A DNA stretch of 64,000 bases from Natrialba taiwanensis DSM 12281 (GTDB lineage Archaea > Halobacteriota > Halobacteria > Halobacteriales > Natrialbaceae). A program made the translations under genes and the position numbers. The stretch's first letter is position 1, and every line of letters starts with the position of its first letter. The stretch lies in the NCBI RefSeq assembly GCF_000337595.1, contig NZ_AOIL01000009.1, positions 4,343-68,342 of the forward strand, in the 5' to 3' direction. Of the stretch, positions 60,073 to 64,000 are shown piece after piece. The notes below the pieces were generated by a model. That model was not told where the DNA came from. It searched no databases and worked only from the letters and a program-made list of their open reading frames with translations.

Positions 60073-60183
60073 TTACTCACGGCCGAGTTCATAGTCGAAC
60101 TCGTCGAACACACGGAGTGGAACGTTTCCGAGTGGCGCGAACCGTGTGAGCGATGTCCCTGATTTACGGGTCTCGGTTACCAT
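60073..60183 (-). pseudogene. C-terminal tail of a lost gene
   Basis: A 36-residue frame reading TRKSGTSLTRFAPLGNVPL and ending DEFDYELGRE. The composition is haloarchaeal and resembles the C-terminus of small winged-helix regulators, but there is an in-frame stop just upstream of its ATG. Probably a fragment truncated by rearrangement near the miniature element. Confidence 0.35.
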
Positions 60184-60316
60184 CCCTTCTCTATCTGTTT
60201 CCCGTTACCGCAGCTCTGATGGCGTGTTTCTAAGATCCAAAGAATGCAAAACTGCGGCCGGACCGCTTCTGAAATGACGATCAGCGTGAGAAACGGGGAC
60301 CGGAATGAGACGTGAC

Positions 60317-61783
60317 TCAGCCGAACATCTGCCGCATTACCGGATGCATTTCCATTAACTGCTCTTCGGCTATTTCCTCGTATAGCTTGTACGTGATACT
60401 CACCGTAAGCAAGAGCGATGTGCCAGAGACGCCGCCGATCGTTCCGAGCATATTCGCGAGCACAGCAAGCAACCCAACAAGAACACCACCAATGATAGCT
60501 AACTGCGGGATATAGCGCTCAAGAACTCGTTCCATCACCTTGGAATTCTGCCGGAAACCAGGAATCTGCATTCCGGAGTTCAGAATCTGATTGGCCGTTG
60601 CCTTGGGACCCATATCGGCGGTCTCGACCCAGAAAATCGAAAAAATCGCCCCGCCAGCGATCATGAATACGAGATCGATGAACACACGTAGTAAGATCTG
60701 CCACGGGGAATGACCGGCAGCACCTGCCCACCACATCCACTGTTGAGGGCTGTGAATCGGATTGAGGTAATAGAACAGGCCGTCGATGGGCTGGCCATTC
60801 GAATTATAGACGCCGAGCCACGTCGGCAAGCCGTCGCGCAACTGACTGTGCAATAGCTGGCCGAAGAACTGGATATTGGACTGGATTGCCCGGACAAAGA
60901 TCATCGGTAGAACGCTTGCGTAGATGAGTTTCACCGGAAACTTCCCGCGAGCGCCTTTTACCCGTGCATGCGAGAGGGGGATCTCGACGCGAACACTTTC
61001 GGCATACACGACAAGTCCGAAGATGAGGAGGGTTGTGAACAATGGAAGGAGATTTCCAACCCCGAATATCAGCGACTGAAGGCCGTATGCTGTAAATGGG
61101 GATCCCACTGAAACATCACCGATCAGTATTCGAACCCACGTCGTGAGGATGCCGGAATCCTGTCCGGTAATACCGGGGACCGCGATGAGCCCACCAACGA
61201 GTTTCTGGCTTACGCCGGCGACAATGAACAGGCCGAGACCGCTCCCAACACCCCACTTGCTGATGACTTCGTCCATAAGCAGGACGAGAACGCCGCCAAC
61301 AGCGATTTGGAAGAAGATCAACCACTTGATCACTCCCAGTGAGACCCCCAGTGTTTGAGCGAGTTGCGGGTCTGCGGGAAGGAACCCGCCAGCGAATACC
61401 ATTGGCAGTCCGGTAAGGCAGATCATTACGAGGACGAGAAACTTTTGTAATCCCTGGTACAGCGCCTGATCGCGGGGATCCTCCGTATCAAGCCCGAGCA
61501 AATTCGCCCCGCCAAGCAACTGCAAGACGATGCTCGCTGTCACGATCGGACCGATTCCAAGTTGAAGAACCGTCCCCTGACCGCCCGCGAGTATCGATCG
61601 GAATTGAGCGAAGATATCGCTTCCCTGGTTTGCACCAAAAAGGTAGATATTAGACAGGAAGAAGTACAGCACAAGTGTTCCCGCCGTCCACGCGAGTTTC
61701 CGTCGAAAAGGAACGTGGCCCTCAGGGCTACGAACGGCCGGCATCCGGACAAGGATAGGCTCAGCGGTTTCTTTCCAACTCAT
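60317..61783 (-). CDS. secY: SecY preprotein translocase subunit, outside the ribosomal operon
   Basis: A 488-residue SecY/Sec61-alpha with ten membrane helices, the protein-conducting channel. It opens MSWKETAEPILVRMPAVRSP and has the canonical segments VPFRRKLAWTAGTLVLYFF, GIGPIVTASIVLQLLGGA, WGVGSGLGLFIVAGVSQ, and the cytosolic-loop region VRVEIPLSHARVKGARGKFP that contacts the ribosome. It is complete and apparently functional. In haloarchaea the essential secY lies in the spc ribosomal-protein operon after rpl15 and before adk. Here there is no ribosomal gene or adk next to it; neighbours are an unknown membrane protein and a DUF106 insertase. Its codon use is A+T-leaning like the surrounding low-G+C island. 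This looks like a second, accessory SecY. Confidence 0.93.
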   Translation of the reverse strand: MSWKETAEPILVRMPAVRSPEGHVPFRRKLAWTAGTLVLYFFLSNIYLFGANQGSDIFAQFRSILAGGQGTVLQLGIGPIVTASIVLQLLGGANLLGLDTEDPRDQALYQGLQKFLVLVMICLTGLPMVFAGGFLPADPQLAQTLGVSLGVIKWLIFFQIAVGGVLVLLMDEVISKWGVGSGLGLFIVAGVSQKLVGGLIAVPGITGQDSGILTTWVRILIGDVSVGSPFTAYGLQSLIFGVGNLLPLFTTLLIFGLVVYAESVRVEIPLSHARVKGARGKFPVKLIYASVLPMIFVRAIQSNIQFFGQLLHSQLRDGLPTWLGVYNSNGQPIDGLFYYLNPIHSPQQWMWWAGAAGHSPWQILLRVFIDLVFMIAGGAIFSIFWVETADMGPKATANQILNSGMQIPGFRQNSKVMERVLERYIPQLAIIGGVLVGLLAVLANMLGTIGGVSGTSLLLTVSITYKLYEEIAEEQLMEMHPVMRQMFG

Positions 61784-61989
61784 AAATCCCGTTCAGCGTG
61801 GCAACGTAATTCACAACAATGCGACCGTCGGAGACAGACGGCAGTACTGTTTCCTCTCATGGATTGTGATAGCGTTGTCACTCTAGCGCGGTTGGGCGAC
61901 AGCGAAACGAGACTATTCGCTCCCTGCCACCGTAGCTAATACGACTGAGTGACGTTCGAATAGAGGTTGATGAGTCGGGGACAAAAATA

Positions 61990-62679
61990 CTACTGTTTTG
62001 GCTGTGGCAGCGGTTCTTCGGGCGGCACTGCTTCTAGTATGCGTAGTGAGTGACGGCGACCGGCTCGATCAAATGCCCCAACGGATGTTTCATCCCACGG
62101 CGGGACAGCAACGAAGACGATCTCATGCAAGTCGTCACGTTTGGTCAATCGAAGCTCCGAAAACGGGTGCGTGACGAATCGTCCCTGCGTGCGCTGAGGC
62201 GGTGTATGCAGATCAACTCCGAAGACGGAACTGACCGAGTTCGGCTGTTCTGGCAGATACAGATGGGTGAAAACTGGCGTCATGTCGAATACGCCATCAG
62301 CACCGTTCAACTCGCCTGCAGGTGTCGTTGCAAGACCGATTGAAAGCGAGTTCGGCTCAGCTTGACGGGCAAGTTGAAAGAGCGTCTCGAGAAGAGACCG
62401 TGTGATGTAGATTTCCCGTTTGGGACGGGTGGGTAGGTGGTCGGTATCCGATACTGGTTCTGCAGATTGTTGTGTATGGTTCTTGAAAACAGCACCAGTG
62501 ACGGTGATTACACCGACTATTCCGAGGTCTAGATCAGTCCACATTCCCAATCCGGACACGGTCTGCTTCGACACGATATCGAGAAGAATCCCGATCGCTC
62601 CCGAAATCACGAGGAGCGTCCCAACGAGAAATACGGTCGTTGAAAGGGGTGATTCGAAGCGGTCACTGATCGAGGGCAT
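61990..62679 (-). CDS. membrane-anchored protein with possible degenerate JAMM-like domain
   Basis: A 229-residue protein. Two hydrophobic segments at about 13-35 and 47-66 anchor the N-terminus, and a soluble domain of about 145 residues follows. That domain contains EIYITRSLLETLFQLARQ, YLPEQPNSVSSVFGVDL, GRFVTHP, LRLTKRDDLHEIVFVAVP and GAFDRAGRRHSL. THP followed by a T-x-x-D-type segment resembles the histidine/Ser/Asp part of JAMM/MPN metalloprotease folds, but the complete HxHx7Sx2D motif is not visible. It may be an inactive MPN-like protein. Located between secY and the DUF106 insertase gene on the same strand. Function unknown. Confidence 0.5.
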   Translation of the reverse strand: MPSISDRFESPLSTTVFLVGTLLVISGAIGILLDIVSKQTVSGLGMWTDLDLGIVGVITVTGAVFKNHTQQSAEPVSDTDHLPTRPKREIYITRSLLETLFQLARQAEPNSLSIGLATTPAGELNGADGVFDMTPVFTHLYLPEQPNSVSSVFGVDLHTPPQRTQGRFVTHPFSELRLTKRDDLHEIVFVAVPPWDETSVGAFDRAGRRHSLRILEAVPPEEPLPQPKQ

Positions 62680-63023
62680 AGTGAAACCAACCTAACGGTG
62701 CGAGTTATACGTTCCTGTTCACACTCGCGAAAACACCTGCTCGTTGACAAGGCCGCGAAAACGTACAATGTGAGATGGTGCTGTGGGTCCCGGTGACTGC
62801 GGAAACGAATAGAGCCAGCAAGGGAAGGCTAAGCTACCGTTCACGTGACACCATCTGCAGGTGCCGCACTCGAGACCCCCATCTGATTTCAAACGGCGTT
62901 GGCATCCGACGCTGAGCCGCCGAACGATCCGTATCTGTGAAAATGAGCACCTCACCGATACAACGAGTAATCAGGGCTACCGAGCCGGGAGAGAGTACTT
63001 CGGAAACAATCACTTAGTCGTTG
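62680..63023. other. intergenic, nothing recognised
   Basis: About 340 bases between the membrane-anchored protein and the DUF106 gene, long for an operon interior. A cysteine-rich frame on the minus strand (62719-62955) is not a family I recognise. Confidence 0.45.
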
Positions 63024-63923
63024 TTACGATGTGGCTGCGGAGGTGGATCGGGGGTTGAATATTTTCCGGATGATCTGCCGGGAAGCCATCGAACAGAGGA
63101 AGTACCAGACGATCCACGTCGACATCGGCCCAAAGAGAGCCTCTTGCCACGACACAGCACCAGCAATCGGAACGACCATTCCCGATTCTGAAACTCCCAA
63201 GTGACCGCCCCGCACCTTCCATCGGAGCCAGAGAAACACTGGAACTGTCAACAGCATTATCCAGACCATCGGTCGAAGCTGCACTTTGAACATCCCCAGC
63301 TGGTCACTCGCGGCTTCCATCTGTTCTTCCTGGATCTGCTCAAGCGCCTCCTCATCACCGCGTTCCTTGGCCGCCTCCCTCCGTTCTTTCAAGTCGTTCA
63401 TCCGTTCCTGATACTGCTGGAGTTTCTCGGTATCCATCAGCCTCGATTGCAAGAGGGTCGAATAGAGTCCGGTCACTATAGCAAGCAACAGTATCACAAT
63501 ATGAAACGGAAGGTGCGCTGTGATCGGCGCAAGCAGGACGTTATCGAACGATGCGATGAAATCTCGAATACCAGTGTTCCAATAGCCGGTGAAGAGAGCC
63601 AGCGCAGTTATCCCCGCCGCTTTATCGTACCAGTCCCACGACACGGACTCAATGTCGATGCTACTGCTCTCGTTGGAGACGGAACGATCGGTTACTCCTA
63701 ACCGCTGTTCCAGTTCGTCGGGGTTCGCCAGTGTAAATCCGGTTCCCCCCGCGACAAGCACTTCTTCTCGGATCAACCGTCCCCACTGACTACTCGATAC
63801 TGCATCACTCACGTCACTCCACTGAAGCTCTTCAGTACCGCCGTCGCTCCGCTCGAGGATAATAGCGATCGACTCACGCATCGCTGGATTCCCAATAAAC
63901 TCCTCTAACTGCTCTCCGGGCAT
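63024..63923 (-). CDS. DUF106/EMC3-type membrane insertase (Oxa1 superfamily)
   Basis: A 299-residue protein of the DUF106 family, archaeal relatives of EMC3/TMCO1 in the Oxa1/YidC superfamily that insert membrane proteins. A cytosolic N-terminal winged-helix-like part (about 1-100, including VSDAVSSSQWGRLIREEVL) is followed by a helix at about 115-135 and one at 150-175. Then comes a charged coiled-coil loop rich in Glu, Lys and Arg (about 178-225), and two more membrane segments. The last of these is before FLCSMASRQIIRKIF. Start ATG 63923 was chosen because the frame upstream is not family-like. In haloarchaea a DUF106 gene normally lies in the spc/adk cluster; here one is beside a second secY on low-G+C DNA, supporting an accessory translocon set. 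Confidence 0.85.
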   Translation of the reverse strand: MPGEQLEEFIGNPAMRESIAIILERSDGGTEELQWSDVSDAVSSSQWGRLIREEVLVAGGTGFTLANPDELEQRLGVTDRSVSNESSSIDIESVSWDWYDKAAGITALALFTGYWNTGIRDFIASFDNVLLAPITAHLPFHIVILLLAIVTGLYSTLLQSRLMDTEKLQQYQERMNDLKERREAAKERGDEEALEQIQEEQMEAASDQLGMFKVQLRPMVWIMLLTVPVFLWLRWKVRGGHLGVSESGMVVPIAGAVSWQEALFGPMSTWIVWYFLCSMASRQIIRKIFNPRSTSAATS

Positions 63924-64000
63924 ACAGTTACTTCGATGGTTGAATCGGACGGTTATCAACTCTTCCGTTTAGATCGTTCCAGATAGACCTTCCAAGCAGG
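63924..64000. other. window edge, no gene
   Basis: Short upstream region of the DUF106 gene. Nothing further visible. Confidence 0.4.

Larger units (their letters stand above)
59567..60316. other. gene-poor stretch with a miniature element and a gene tail
   Basis: About 750 bases between tetR and secY. It contains miniature element copy C and a short regulator-like tail on the minus strand (60073-60183). Nothing else recognised. Confidence 0.5.

Noticed and set aside
1-64000. CRISPR arrays, rRNA or replication origin
   Set aside because: No regularly spaced repeats, no rRNA-like segments, and no orc1/cdc6 gene or origin-recognition repeats seen in the window.

Overview
The window reads as chromosome or large-replicon DNA of a halophilic archaeon (class Halobacteria). 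Predicted proteins are strongly acidic, the secreted substrate-binding proteins carry twin-arginine lipoprotein signals, many genes have an archaeal TATA box about 24-31 bases before the start codon (leaderless style), and several families are typical of haloarchaea: BAT-type HTH_10 regulator, HTH plus small DUF7521-like membrane protein pair, haloarchaeal malate synthase, DUF106, and SecY of haloarchaeal type. Genus cannot be resolved from the sequence alone.

Base composition splits the window into three parts. 1-24.4 kb and about 56-64 kb are relatively A+T-rich, with insertion-sequence debris, short gene relics and long gene-poor gaps. 24.5-55.9 kb is markedly G+C-rich and densely coding. 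The left boundary coincides with a dead IS630-type element (23326-24386). Three near-identical 83-86 bp miniature elements, whose ends resemble that IS, lie at 13680, 53945 and 59777.

Region by region: (1) 1.4-7.0 kb is a five-gene operon: a tripartite tricarboxylate transporter (tctC, tctB, tctA), a TcuA-like flavoprotein and a PrpF-type isomerase. It looks like an uptake and oxidation route for tricarballylate or aconitate. (2) 7.0-9.3 kb holds a DASS/SLC13 carboxylate transporter and a UspA protein. (3) 9.7-14 kb holds relics: a zinc-finger protein, an IS6 transposase and an F420:NADP reductase without a start codon, plus membrane proteins. (4) 14-23.2 kb holds a BAT regulator, an amidase, an HTH/DUF7521 pair, an RND-type MMPL exporter, an MFS transporter and a GNAT acetyltransferase. 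(5) 24.5-55.8 kb is one large carboxylate and hydroxyacid catabolic region. It contains malate synthase, two IclR regulators flanking a thiolase/DUF35 pair, an MFS carrier, two class III CoA-transferases, a TPP-dependent enzyme, a crotonase lacking both catalytic glutamates, UspA, a second complete TctCBA transporter, a frameshifted cupin, a BASS-type transporter, two very large FAD/Fe-S hydroxyacid dehydrogenases, a tartrate/D-malate dehydrogenase-like enzyme, a 2-hydroxyacid dehydrogenase, glycerate 2-kinase and a lactate/glycolate permease. Together these would import tartrate, glycolate, lactate or malate-type acids and feed them to glycerate-2-phosphate, malate and acyl-CoA pools. (6) 56.5-59.6 kb is a P450 / short-chain dehydrogenase / TetR module with five related operator-like sites. 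(7) 60.3-63.9 kb carries a SecY outside any ribosomal-protein operon, a membrane-anchored protein of unknown function and a DUF106 (Oxa1/EMC3-type) insertase: apparently a second, accessory membrane-protein translocation set.

The items most worth follow-up are the accessory SecY/DUF106 module, the tcuA-prpF-TctCBA operon, the active-site-altered thiolase and crotonase in the CoA cluster, and the TetR operator family.
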